A stretch of DNA of 64,000 nt from positions 107,369 through 171,368 of the forward strand of contig JAWPHD010005082.1 in NCBI GenBank assembly GCA_037043455.1, read 5' to 3'. Shown piece by piece: positions 1 to 11,387 of the stretch (its first letter is position 1; each line of letters begins with the position of its first letter). A model generated the notes under the pieces. That model saw nothing but the letters and a program-made list of their open reading frames with translations. It ran no database searches and was not told the origin of the DNA. Source of the DNA: Cyrtodaria siliqua. Lineage: Eukaryota > Mollusca > Bivalvia > Adapedonta > Hiatellidae. A program made the translations under genes and the position numbers.

Positions 1-799
1 ATCATGGGCTTACCCTTATATTACATTTCAAAACATTCTTGTTAAAGTGTTACGCATGGGTATACAACCAAGGCAGTTAAAACACTGATTGGTTTTGCAG
101 AGATTTCTATCATCATCGAAAAGCATTTGTAAAAGTTTCAACACGTTGAGGTGAAAATATACAATAAAACCAGCTAATGGTATCGTGTAGTAGTTATAAA
201 ACACGTATGACGTCACAAGGTTAGCGAAAAAACACATTTTTTTTAATCTAAGTTACAGTGCATCGAATTCAAATTTACCGTAAAAGAAAGAGAATGAAAC
301 TGTAATCAAAACACATTTATCATGAAAGATTTGAGCACTAGACAAACTAGTCATCATGAGACAAAATGGGCAGGTTTTTAATTTTGGCATCTGTGTTGTA
401 TAATGTTATAATATGAATATGATATCCAACTGAAATAGTATGCGTAATGGATCATTAAATAGAATGTTGTTTCATGATTAAAATGTGAGGAATTGGGAAA
501 ATATCATAGTTAGTATATGAAGAATTGGTAAATTATCATAGTTATAAACACAAAGACAACTTAATTCTTATATAATAGCAATTGGATTGAAAGATTTGCG
601 CCTGTTGAGGTAATCTCAGTTTTTAGTAATGTAAATTTCCATTAGAAGAAAGGGTTTAATGTTAGATGATTTTCTTATTGAAATGTGATCAGTAGTTCAT
701 GAGAATAAGTAACAGTGGAGCAGACCAATTCAAACTCTTTAGAAGTTGCTTCAGTTAAAGTTTCATCACCTCTGTTTAATGATTGAAGAGATGTTGCTT
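1..799. other. No feature seen
   Basis: AT-rich non-repetitive sequence with only short chance ORFs. 995-1,486 is similar. Confidence 0.6.
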
Positions 800-994
800 A
801 TTTTAAAATCAAACAGCACCAAAAAGAGATACATATATAGCTGTACAAACAAACAGTTAGTAACATTCAAACACAATTTCCGTTATATTATTCTTATAAT
901 TAATATTAATTATTGAACAAATGCCAAGTTATGTAGAAAAAATAACGGGGCGCCGAGAGCTTTTAAAAAATCAAGATTGCCGTTTGTCCCTTTA
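800..994 (+). repeat. MITE fragment ending in the GGGACACACGGCAATCTTGA-type TIR
   Basis: It ends TCAAGATTGCCGTTTGTCCC with TTTAAT and shares TTATAATTAATATTAATTAT and GAACAAATGC with the copy at 26.2 kb. The left end is unclear. Confidence 0.5.
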
Positions 995-1486
995 ATAAAG
1001 TTTAACTTCAATCAATAATCAGTGACAATACCGATTTGGAACCAGCTGTATTCGTATGTTGAGAACAGATTCATAGATTGTATACCTGAAATTTACATCT
1101 CATTTCTTGTAGTAAAAAACAGTTAGAACCAGTTCTACGCGCAGAATATAATTTGTAGACTGTATCCCTAATTCATGTAGTAGAAGAACCTTAAAATGCC
1201 TGTATACAGCCAACACCCATAGCAGCTTCCTTAGTTCTTGATAAATATAGCCGGAGCCTTGAGGTTCAGGCAATAAAACCCGAACGACTATATTTAAGAA
1301 CGTGCGTGATTCTGCAAAGTTTATTCTCCAATAGAGTAATGAATTCTTTTAATTCCAACAATTCACTTATTTAACATTAAAAATCACGTTAAAAATGCCA
1401 TTATTTACTGTTTAAATTCTCCCCAGTGCCAACAGCCTAACTTCTTACCTTTATTTTTTCCGTAACTTACTATCATATCATTAAAT

Positions 1487-1683
1487 TTTGGCACGTTTGA
1501 AAGGTGTTGTACGTCATGTTTAGCGCATGCCAGGCCATATATGACGGTCGATTTTTTGTGGTAGAGGCAGACCACCTCATTTTTCCTGGGTAGAACCAAT
1601 ACTGTATACCTTCCACCAACCGTAAGAATCGACCCTTTCTCACTTGACAAGTCGAGCTTCCCGTGGGATTCGTACCCGCAGCG
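1487..1683 (-). mobile_element. tRNA-related SINE copy with tRNA head altered
   Basis: Read on the minus strand it has the B-box region GGGTACGAATCCCAC, then GAGAAAGGGTCGATTCTTAC, GGTTCTACCCAGG and a body ending TCATATATGGCCTGGCATGC. Copies at 7.56 and 39.0 kb share this body. A 30-bp minisatellite replaces the upstream tRNA part. Confidence 0.65.
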
Positions 1684-1778
1684 TCAAGAGGCAAGAAAAT
1701 ATTAGACGCAGCGTCAAGAGGCAGAACAATATTAGACGCAGCGTCAAGAGGAAGAACAATATTAGACGCAGCGTCTTT
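1680..1778 (+). repeat. 30-bp minisatellite, about 3 copies, inside a SINE
   Basis: Units start GACGCAGCGTCAAGAGG and end ATATTA. It abuts the B-box region of the SINE, and the GCAGCG of the unit overlaps the SINE's own sequence, so the array probably grew from the SINE. Confidence 0.7.
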
Positions 1779-1899
1779 ACTATCCCTGTCACGGAAGCGC
1801 TTAAGTTTTGTGATGCTCATTTCCATGGCTGGTTAAGACTTCAAAATAACAATATTACACATAATGGTAAAGTCATTCTCAATGGTAAAACAAGGTAAA

Positions 1900-2709
1900 T
1901 GAACTAATTAGTTTGTTCCGGTAATATTTAATTGTTATAATAGTATTGAAAACAATAAGTCTCGGTGCACTATTACTGTTTTCCTCTCCAAACCAACAGC
2001 AGTATGTAAATGTGACGTAAACCACTTTTCTAGCAAATACTGTACAACAATTATGATAGCATTTTTATGTCAAACAAAGCTAAAACGTACTAGTAGTAAA
2101 TATGCCTTAACAGTAATCTGTTAAAACACACACACATACACATGTTGAACACGTTATGTTTTCTCTTTCGTCAACGCCTCAATGAAAAGCACCAGCTCAT
2201 TAATAACATTATTCAAAATCCATTTGTTTCCTGCAAAAGTCATTTCTGCTGGAGTCATTATGGTCGCTTGAACCAGTGTGTGTCAGTCTTCACTCGGATA
2301 CCACCGGGACTGCCAATACTAGTAAAGGACGCCATAGCGCGTGTATACCTGAACGCTCTAATGACAAAGAGAACTGGGCTTACAAAGGAAAGAAATCGAA
2401 ACCACGGCATAGTATTTACTGAATGGTCTGGTATGTTACTAAGAAATCGCTGAAACAAAGGAAAAACACTATTAGAACTAGTATTATTTCATTTCTACAT
2501 TCTTTCACCTCGATGGGAATTATTGATTTTCCTATAATTACGTATGTAGGAGCTGCATGAGAGAAGAAGCGAAGCTGCAAAGAAGTCAAGGAGCGAACGG
2601 CTACATCGCTTCATCGGGTCTTCGACCCGTCGCTTCTTTGACCAGTTGCTTCTTAAAATCCCTATCTCGCCATCAACCGGAAAAGTTTACAACATATGTA
2701 TAAAATATC
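1900..2709. other. Unassigned sequence with a weak foldback
   Basis: A chance ORF of 103 codons (2,142-2,453) has no recognisable feature. 2,556-2,655 can fold (GAAGCGA / TCGCTTC, with CGGGTCTTCGACCCG inside). Otherwise nothing. Confidence 0.45.
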
Positions 2710-2916
2710 TAAACCTACTGACGACGAGTTACATAATTATATAACTTCCATTTTTTGAACTCTATAGACACAATATAACCGGAAATAACCAGCCAGGCCA
2801 AACTCCAACACTGGAGCGTTGAATTAACAACGCATAATTCATTTACGCATATTCAAACTCGGGTGTTTTAAGAACCGGTGAACAAATCTATATTTTTAAT
2901 CAGCACATATACATTA

Positions 2917-3270
2917 TTATATGACCTGGACACCTGGATAGGGTTTGGATAAACGATTTTGTAATGTTGCCGTTATTTGGCGGGTTAGTGCTTTTAAATT
3001 CGACCACATATTCTTTGCATGAAGTGACTTGAAAGTGATTCGACCACAACTAGCCACCATACAAGGGATAAGTAACATGAAGATACCATCATAGCTTGTA
3101 GGGATACCAGCAAAAAACAGAATGGTAAGACAGAAGATATACATTGGTATGTAGACTTGGATGGGAACTCTTGGAAGATATTCATCGATGTCTTGCCTTG
3201 GTTGGTGTCTTAGAAGATCAGCCGTTGTATTGGTTTGCGCTTTAGGAAAAGTATCATTGTCTAGTCTCAT
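2917..3270 (-). CDS. Unidentified ORF inside the foldback element (117 codons)
   Basis: It starts MRLDNDTFPKAQ and holds two hydrophobic segments (about residues 37-56 and 60-72, with IFCLTILFFAG and GIFMLLIPCMV), then a basic stretch KNMWSNLKALTRQ. The last 27 codons or so lie in the element's inverted arm. An AG precedes the ATG, so it could be a 3' exon. No family is recognised, and no homologous second copy is complete enough to test whether the frame is conserved. It could be a captured host exon or chance. Confidence 0.2.
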   Translation of the reverse strand: MRLDNDTFPKAQTNTTADLLRHQPRQDIDEYLPRVPIQVYIPMYIFCLTILFFAGIPTSYDGIFMLLIPCMVASCGRITFKSLHAKNMWSNLKALTRQITATLQNRLSKPYPGVQVI

Positions 3271-3639
3271 CTGATTGCGATTCCGAAGTTAGGCGTCCTG
3301 TGTTGTAATGGATGAAACGCAATAGTTAGGCGTCGGTGTAGTGTTGTTTGAGATTCTGACGATAGACGCCGACGTCTTGTCATGTCTGGATATTTAGACA
3401 TATTTGTCAATATGAAGCCGTCGATTTCTTTATCTGATTTGCGATTGGCAATACGTTTCTTTCTTGGTTTGCGACTTAGTGAATACAAGTTGATGTATTA
3501 TGTTTGTTTTGCAATCTGTTGATAGGCGTCGGTGTAAGTTTTTGTGAGCTCAAATCTTAAAAAAAAACACGTCCTTTACCTGTTTTGTTTGGTGATTTAA
3601 CAGATAGACGTCGATGACTTACCTTATTTGCTAAAGACG

Positions 3640-3902
3640 GGGTAGAGTGACCTAGTGGAAAGCACTAGGGAAGTGAAATCAGGATGACCCGGGTTCAAGC
3701 CTCACCGTATTCACTGATTATAGTCGGTATGTTCTTTGCAAGAGACTTTTTTAGACTCGTCCATCGGATGGGTACGTAAACCGGTCAATCCCGTCAATCG
3801 AATGCTATCCTCCGAGCACGTTAAAGAACCATAAAAATATATGTGTTAATAATAATAGGGCAGGTTCCCAAATTCCTATATATCATTCCCCTTGCTTTGT
3901 GA
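3640..3902 (+). mobile_element. Diverged SINE of the second family
   Basis: A degraded tRNA head with B box CCGGGTTCAAGCC is followed by GACTCGTCCATCGGATGGG and CCTCCGAGCACGTTAAAG. Its 3' tail abuts, tail to tail, the tail of the next copy on the other strand. Confidence 0.65.
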
Positions 3903-4115
3903 TGAATTGAATTGAATGTTGTTTAACGGCTCAACACAGTATAGGTTATTTAGAGCCGCCCCAGAGAGAGGAGAAAGATAAATAGGAATCCAGGAACCGT
4001 GCCCTACTCTTATTATCGAATAGATTCCTATGGTTCTTTAACGTGCTCGGAGGAAAGACCGATACACGGGACCGCCCGGTTTACGTCCCCATCCGACGGA
4101 CGAGGCTAAGGGAAA
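3903..4115 (-). mobile_element. SINE of the second family, head truncated
   Basis: Reading starts at the GAATTGAATTGAATG tail and extends through the TTATTTAGAGCCGCC and CATCCGACGGACGAGGC blocks, then stops before the tRNA head. It is closer to the full-length copies than its neighbour at 3.64 kb. Confidence 0.72.
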
Positions 4116-4571
4116 GTGAGCCGCTAAACACCATGCAATGTGTCTTGTTATGTATGCGATAGTCGTTAACGTTTTATCTTGGACTAGAAAGTATGAGCTC
4201 ATGTAGTTCAAATTTTCAAATTCACGTGTTACTTATAACAGTATTTACGTAAATCCAATGCATTTAAAGAAACTAACCCGCCAGATAACAGCAAAAGTAC
4301 ACTACAAAACCGTTTATCAAAACCCTATCCAGATGCTCTGGTCATAAAATAATGTACATTTGCCGATTAAAAGTATAGGTCTACTGATTCTTAAATACCC
4401 TTGAATGAATATGTGTAAATTAATTATGAGTTGGTAACTCTTAATTTGACGCTCGAGTTTTGGGGTTTCGTCTGGCTGGTTAAAACCGTTTTATACTGTG
4501 TCTATAGAGTTTGGATTCTAAAAATATGTAAGTTATATATATATATATATACCTCGTAGTCAGTAGGTTTA

Positions 4572-5397
4572 CGGAGTACATAATTGTAAAAATAAATATT
4601 TGATGTTGGCAGGATAGCTTCTTTAAGTTATACAATTTTGAGTTTCGACTATAGTTGCAGTATGAAAACGCAAGGCTACGTAATCCATGTTTACTTCGTT
4701 TTATTTTCTTGGCTGGTTAAAGTGTTCCAGGCTTACTCTTTGTATAATTGGCATTCTTACAATGACACAAAATCCTAAAATCGAAGACATAAATCACTAA
4801 CAAAAACACAGAGCTTTAAAACAAATCTTGCTTCAGGGCAAATAAATCAACTAATCTTCCGACGAAAAAAGTTCAATCAAACATTGGATCTAAACTGACA
4901 CCTTATTGATCGCCCCTCCTGCCACCCGTCGTTAAGATCGTTTACTCCGAAATATCAACATTTAGACAATCGTTCTAATACCAGCAGTTTAATTTTATTA
5001 AACAGATAAAAATGCCAAAACTTGGCTCATTATATTGAGCGTTACCATTTTGTTAAGAAGAAAAAAAACCCGAATCCTTTCGATCGAATAAGTTGGTGCA
5101 AAGCCAGATTTTTGGGTAATAAAGTAGCTGAACGTTTTAAAATTATAATCATTAGGCTTGTAGCATACCTAGCGAATTTGCACTTGAAAATAACTTTAAA
5201 ATACGTTATTATAAGCAAATCATGCAAGAAACATTAACTTGATTGCATACAACCACCTGAATATGAACAGTTCGTGTTCCACATTCCATCCATCATTTAA
5301 CGAGTCACTCTGTACATCTGTTCGTCTCTATGATAGCAACAGTTCCTCTGTTTTTCGTAGGCTCTCTGTTCTTGTTTTCATTCTGTCTTTTTCAAAC
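4572..5397. other. No gene seen
   Basis: AT-rich, with no convincing exon or repeat. Confidence 0.5.
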
Positions 5398-5585
5398 CTA
5401 GCTTAGTGGTAAAGCATCCACCTCGCATGCGGGAGATCGTGGGTTCAATCCCCGGCCGTGTGATACCAAAGACTTCTTTAAATATGGTCCTGGTAGGCCC
5501 CTATGCTTCACGTTCAGCATACAAGAGACACTATTGCGATATGACTGAAACATTGTTAAAAGCGACGTTATAACCCAAATGCATG
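5398..5585 (+). mobile_element. tRNA-Ala-like SINE
   Basis: TAGCTTAGTGGTAAAGCATC (A box) and GTGGGTTCAATCCCC (B box), with an apparent CGC anticodon loop, resemble tRNA-Ala. An unrelated body follows and ends TTGTTAAAAGCGACGTTATAACCC. The 3' end is shared with the element at 26.99 kb. The acceptor stem does not pair, so this is not a functional tRNA gene. Confidence 0.65.
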
Positions 5586-5739
5586 CACGAACGCATGCAC
5601 GCACACAACACGTACGCACGCACTCTCTCTGTCTCTCCCTGTCTGTCTCTCTCTCTCTCTCTCTCTCTGACAAACACCTCAAACGATTAAGAGAAACTTC
5701 ATTTTGCTTAGTGTTGCACAAGTAAACAATGAGATATGC

Positions 5740-7284
5740 ATTTTAAAACTGGGTTTAAAAAGAATGTCAACAATTAGCTCACTATAACCTACTTCTTCAA
5801 TTTTCAGATATAAACCTGAAACGTGGCATACATTACATTTGGTCTAAGTTTGACGATGTTCATATGACATCGAAACTCAATAACAGTGTCATCAAAACGT
5901 CAAAGATAAAGATTGGTCCAATAATGACCATATATATCCAAAAGTTCAGTGACCTCAAAAATAGGTCATTGATGTCCTTTTTAATAATTCTTACTTTTCA
6001 GGCAGACAGTTATGCGCTAAGTATGAACACAAATAATCACGGCTAACCAAAAATCTCTTCGTGGTCTGTTTCAAAATACTGAAACTATACTTGATTTTAG
6101 TGTATCACCAAATAACTTCGTTATCTAAACAGTTAATTAGGTTCCTAATAATGAAATCAAGTAGAAAATATATAAAAGTTTGAAAAAGTATGTTATTTGG
6201 GTACATAGTCGCTCTTAGACAGGTATGCGCGAAAAAGATGCGCATTAACAACTGTAGGAAATTTAATTAATATGCAAAGGGTATTTTAAATTTTGACAAT
6301 TGTAAAACACTGTGTGCATATCTAAAATAGTAACATCATCTGCATACGTATCTGTTTCAGAGACGGTACCATCAAAATAGATAGGAAATTCATGTATGAA
6401 TAATAAAAACAGGAGGGAACCCTATTTAAAGCATTGTAGTACATCACCTGTAACACGTTGTTAATCAGATAGGACTTCTTTTAAGGAAACGTTATGCTTC
6501 CTATGTGTTAGATAAGCTTTAAACCACAACTGTTTTAGCACGCGTTTATAGATTGCAGTTTTAAAGAATCGTATGGTCGACTAAGTCAAAGGCTTTTCTA
6601 AAATTAACCATTATAACCTCAACAAATTTACCTTCATTTAATGTTTAACCTCAGCAAATGTTAACGTTTTAATCCACGTGTCTATCATATAAAAAAAAAG
6701 CCGTGTTTTAAGGTTTATATAACAATCTGTAATAATTTAGGTGATCTAAAAATGAGCCGGGTACGTGTTTTTCAATCAACTTTGAAGCGTTGCGTGAAAG
6801 TGAAATCGGTCTGTAGTGGTTAACATCAGATGCACCTGTTGCGAATAAGTGGAAAATACCCTGTCGTGCTACAATGAATCGTACATATACTACTTTTTGA
6901 TTCTACATTGACTGATTGTTTTAATAATTTAGGACCAATTTGGTCAAAACACGTGGCTTTTGATGTACATACACTTAGACTTTACATGTTCCTTTGTTGT
7001 AAGAGGATTGCCAGAACATACTTTCTCATGAACGGTGGGATTTACAAACTCCTTTACGTCGACAAAGTTCCAGTTTGAAATAGGCTCTTTTAACTTCGCA
7101 TCTGTAAACGCATCCAATGAAATCTGCATAATAAGAAAACTAAATCACGTGGTGATTTTAATTTTAAACTAGTCCAGATTAGGTCATGGTTTCAGGAGAT
7201 CTGAAAAAAGCAAATGATAAATATGGGATAATTTGCTTTTATATTCACAATGGTCATAATATAATTGTTTTTATATATATTTTT
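5740..7284. other. No gene seen
   Basis: A few acceptor-like CAG sites (5,806; 6,001) have no matching donor or open frame of note. AT-rich filler. Confidence 0.5.
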
Positions 7285-7467
7285 TTTATTATTTTTTTTT
7301 TTTGATGCCTCTTGTAATGAAACAAGTATTTGTATTTTTGTGTTATATACATCCATCAACTCGAAACAACGTTTGTAATCATTTCAACGAGTATGCTTTA
7401 TATAATTATAGAAGATTAGTTTATGACTAAATGTGTTACCCTTTGTAAATAAAGACTATTATTATAA
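7285..7467 (+). mobile_element. LINE-like 3' UTR with TTA-rich tail
   Basis: GATGCCTCTTGTAATGAAAC leads to GTAAATAAAGACTATTATTA and further ATTATAAT repeats. An AATAAAG signal followed by a trinucleotide tail is typical of RTE/CR1-type LINE 3' ends. No coding part is left. Confidence 0.4.
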
Positions 7468-7559
7468 TTATATCAATTCAAACAGTGAAGTAATACAGTA
7501 AGTCTCATTACTTCACAGTGACTCTTATTACTTCAATGATTCTTATTACTTCACTGATT

Positions 7560-7715
7560 CCTCTCACCACTGCGGATTCGAATCCCACTGGGAGCTCGAC
7601 TTGTAAGTGAGGAAGTGTCGATTCTTACGGAGGTGTACAGTACTGGTTCTACCCACAAAATATCGACCGCCATATACGTGTGTTGAAAATTCGTAAAACA
7701 CCATACAAACAAACA
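7560..7715 (+). mobile_element. tRNA-derived SINE, 5'-truncated
   Basis: CTCTCACCACTGCGGATTCG with AATCCC supplies the B box. The body GTCGATTCTTACGG, TACTGGTTCTACCCA and ACCGCCATATACGTG matches copies at 1.5 and 39.0 kb. It ends in a CAAACAAACAAACAAAC tail. The A box is lost. Confidence 0.65.
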
Positions 7716-8107
7716 AACAAACTTCACTGATTCAAACACCAAGCCCATATTGCAAGCATGTGAATAATTTATCGTTAGGATCAGAATGAAATTAAAAAGT
7801 TTCATGAAAGGCCATAAAACCATTATAACCACATTGAGGTTTATTTAACAAATTCGTTACTTGTTTGTTGTCAGATGATTATACCATGTATATATAGGTA
7901 CATAGAAAAATACCTTTGAAGTGTAAGAACGTCATTATTATTAATCCTGCTATAGACGTTACATGAAACGTATCGCAATATTTGAATATTACATATGTTT
8001 AGTTTCTTAGCTTACAATATTGAAGAGTTCAACAAAAATAGGAGATTATCGATCATAAAAAAAATAAAATAAAAGTCTACTCCTTGTGAATGTTAGCAGT
8101 CCTCCTT

Positions 8108-9218
8108 GTGGTATACAGGAAGTAAATCGCTCTGGTATTCCTGCCTGATGTACACTCTGGTATACAGGAAGTAAATCGCTCTGGTAGTCATGCCTGATGT
8201 ACACTCTGGTATACAGGAAGTAAATCGCTCTGGTAGTCATGCCTGGTGTACACTCTGGTATACAGGAAGTAAATCGCTCTGGTAGTCATGCCTGATGTAC
8301 ACTCTGGTATTCCTGCCTGATGTACACTCTGGTATTCATGCCTGATGTACACTCTGGTAGTCATGCCTGATGTACACTCTGGTATTCCTGCCTGATGTAC
8401 ACTCTGGTATTCCTGCCTGATGTACACTCTGGTATTCCTGCCTGATGTACACTCTGGTATTCATGCCTGATGTACACTCTGGTATCATGCCTGATGTACA
8501 CTCTGGTATTCATGCCTGATGTACACTCTGGTATTCATGCCTGATGTACACTCTGGTATTCCTGCCTGATGTACACTCTGGTATTCATGCCTGATGTACA
8601 CTCTGGTATTCATGCCTGATGTACACTCTGGTATTCATGCCTGATGTACACTCTGGCATTCATGCCTGATGTACACTCTGGCATTCATGCCTGATGTACA
8701 CTCTGGCATTCCTGCCTGATGTACACTCAGGTATTCATGCCTGATGTACACTCTGGTATTCATGCCTGATGTACACTCTGGTATTCCTGCCTGATGTACA
8801 CTCTGGTATTCATGCCTGATGTACACTCTGGTATTCCTGCCTGATGTACACTCTGGTATTCATGCCTGATGTACGCTTTGGTATTCATGCCTGATGTACG
8901 CTCTGGTATTCATGCCTGATGTACGCTTTGGTATGGTATTCATGCCTGATGTACGCTTTGGTCTGGTAGTCATGCCTGATGTACACTCTGGTATTCATGC
9001 CTGATGTGCACTTTGGTATTCATGCCTGATGTACACTCTGGCATTCATGCCTGATGTACACTCTGGCATTCATGCCTGATGTACACTTTGGCATTCATGC
9101 CTGATGTACACTCTTGTATTCATGCCTGATGTACACTTTGGTATTCATGCCTGATGTGCACTTTGGTATTCATGCCTGATGTACACTCTAGCATTCATGC
9201 CTGATGTACACTCTGGCA
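8108..9218 (+). repeat. 25-bp minisatellite, about 44 units
   Basis: The unit is GATGTACACTCTGGTATTCA plus TGCCT. The first part (8,108-8,290) alternates this unit with a 24-bp segment carrying ATACAGGAAGTAAATCGC. Later units drift to GTACGCTTTGG and CTCTGGCATT variants. Long chance ORFs across it reflect only the 75-bp codon period. Confidence 0.95.
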
Positions 9219-9660
9219 TAATTACACCATGACACAAACATTCCTGCTGAGTTTCGATTTTCAAGCTGTTCTTGAGTTAGCGGGGTTTTTTTTACATGTT
9301 TCGTTACCATGGCAACCACATTTCTTAAGCGAATCTACCCAAAAGGGGAGTTGCACAACTAGACCATGACACAAACATTCCTGCCAAGTTTCGAGTTTGT
9401 AGTGCCAGCCGTTCTTGAGTTATCGCAAAGACAAGATTTTGGGATGGACCGACCGACCGACATATTTTTTATATGTTTTGTTACCTTGGCAACCACATTT
9501 CTTATGCGAATCTACCCAAAATGGGAGGTGCACAACTACACCATGACACAAACATTCCTGAAAGGTTTCAAGTTTGTAGTGCCAGCTGTTCTTGAGTTCT
9601 CGCAAGGACAAGAAGATTTCTGGATGGACCGACCGGCAGACAACATGTGCAAAGCAATAT
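9219..9660 (+). repeat. Tandem dispersed repeat of about 175 bp, 2.5 units
   Basis: Units contain GTTACCATGGCAACCACATT, CGAATCTACCCAAAA, ACCATGACACAAACATTCCT and a GGACCGACCGACCGAC block. The 25-bp array runs into it without a gap. Similar 160-180 bp cores occur in bivalve Helitron-like and pearl-type elements; membership is inference. Confidence 0.75.
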
Positions 9661-9683
9661 GCCCCCGTTCCCGAAATGAGTAG

Positions 9684-9766
9684 CAACCCCCCCCCCCCCC
9701 CACACACACACACACACACACCCACGCACACACACACCCCCCCCCCCCCCACACCCCCTCCTTTCG
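9684..9766 (+). repeat. Poly-C / CA microsatellite
   Basis: A C run, a CA run with CCCACG interruptions and another C run. ORFs here are artefacts. Confidence 0.95.
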
Positions 9767-10167
9767 TGAAGGGGGCATAATGAAATGAGTAGCAAACACT
9801 ATACAAACTAGAAGACGTGTTCGCCCTGTAAGTTTCGCACGAAGCGAGACCCCGAACATTAAAAAAATATCATAAATTCCATACTACCGTAATCGCGAAG
9901 CGGACCCCAAATCCCTTACAAATTCATATTTTATAACATATGACAGTGTTGTAAACATGGTGAAATGGTGCTGAAACGCCAAAACAATGCCGAGCGCAGC
10001 GAGGTGTATAACAAGAATTTAACAAGATGTGTGTATCTCACAAAATGCTTAATTGTTTACGCATATTTGTAGTCTCCATCACCCAAACACGCACAACATG
10101 ACTGCGATCTCAAACGCGCCTCTGGTCTCAATTTCATTAAAATGTATTTTACATACGCTTCATAATT

Positions 10168-10495
10168 TATGAAGGGACTGGCGAGGCCCTATTGATAACC
10201 GCTGAACTTGAAATTCGGTGAACCCGGGGTCAAGCCTCACCATCGCCACTGAGTTTCATCTTTGTGTTCTTCAGCAAGACACTTTTCATTAGCCTCGTCC
10301 GTCGGATGGGGACGTAAACTGGGAGGTCTATCCTCCAAGCACGTTAGATTAAGGAACTATATTTAATAATATATTCGTTCTGGTATGCCAGTTTCCATAT
10401 TCCTATGTGTGATCTCCTCTCTCGGGCGGCTCCAAATAACGAATAATGTGTTGATGAGCCATTAAACAACATTCAATTCATAACTTACAGAGTGA
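10168..10495 (+). mobile_element. Diverged SINE of the second family
   Basis: AGGGACTGGCGAGGCC and a degraded B box (GGGGTCAAGCCTCACC) are followed by CCTCGTCCGTCGGATGGGG and a CATTCAATTCATAAC tail. It is nearly full length but has several internal changes. Confidence 0.72.
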
Positions 10496-10737
10496 ATTGG
10501 CTTGTCCCCAAGTAACAAGGGCGATCCAGAGGCTCTCATCCCACCCACACCACACCATCACACCCCTAACATTCGACAAGCAGTGTTAGCCTATATTTGT
10601 CAGATTGTAAGGGCCTCGCACGGGGTCATTATCATAGGATTTAGCAATTAAATGTTTTGAAAATGCACTAGAATTCACATTATGTCATGTAGAAAACAAA
10701 GAAACTTCGGTAAGAGTAAAGGTATGGGCCTATACAC

Positions 10738-10816
10738 GTATCATTCCCCTCTCTCAAGGGCGGCTCTAAATAATCTATAATGTTTTGATGAGCCGTTAAT
10801 GACATTCGTATTAAAT
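10738..10816 (+). mobile_element. 3' fragment of second-family SINE
   Basis: TCATTCCCCTCTCTCAAGGG is followed by CGGCTCTAAATAATC and GATGAGCCGTTAATGAC. Only the 3' third is present. Confidence 0.6.
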
Positions 10817-11387
10817 TCTCTGATAATGATATGCATATTGAATATGACCACTCAAAATTAAATTATTAAAACATGAAATTAATAATAAAAAAATGAAATG
10901 AAACAACAGGCATATATATATATCATATATTTAAATAAAAATTTACGACATATATAAATCATTCATCCAATTTTATCAAGCCATTATAAATAATTGTCAA
11001 TTTTCCACTTCGCTGTGCTCTCCTTCTCCGCTAGCTTGAACCTTGAAATATTAATATTATGTTCAGAATTGTCCAACATTTTTTCCAGCAGTGTGCTGAA
11101 ATTTCTTGTTTATTTTCTTAAATGCCACATGACCCTTACTTTTCTCAGCAATCTTCTAGAGAGAAAGGGCATATCACTAAGAATATGTAAGTGAATCTTA
11201 TTTTTAACTTCATTTTGACAAAATAGAAATCTTGGGAAATAGTGTACAGGACTCAATGGGATATGTTTTACTTCCGGTACACCTAAAGTATAGCAGAGCA
11301 AATTTTATTAAAAAGGGCAAATTTAATTAATCAATATACTTAATAGAGAGTGTTTAAATTGTGACTCCTTTAGTATGACAAAAACAA

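Larger units (their letters stand above)
2710..4571. mobile_element. Foldback element, 1.86 kb, with about 300 bp inverted arms
   Basis: The left arm (2,710-2,997) and the reverse complement of the right arm (4,262-4,571) match along their length. Shared blocks include TAAACCTACTGAC, CTCTATAGACACA, AACCAGCCAG, GAGCGT, CTGGATAGGG and TTGGCGGGTTAGT. A third arm copy lies alone at 43.08 kb. The interior holds an unidentified minus-strand ORF, repeated GACGTCGATG-like motifs and two SINE insertions. No transposase is recognised. Confidence 0.65.
9767..11387. other. Gene-free stretch holding two SINE pieces
   Basis: Apart from the SINEs at 10.17 and 10.74 kb it is AT-rich. 10,860-10,980 is TA-rich low complexity. 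Confidence 0.5.

Noticed and set aside
5398..5470. Possible tRNA-Ala gene
   Set aside because: A and B boxes are present but the acceptor stem does not pair and a SINE body follows.
8046..8826. Minus-strand ORFs with HQA/YQS repeats
   Set aside because: Produced by the 25-bp minisatellite (75-bp codon period).
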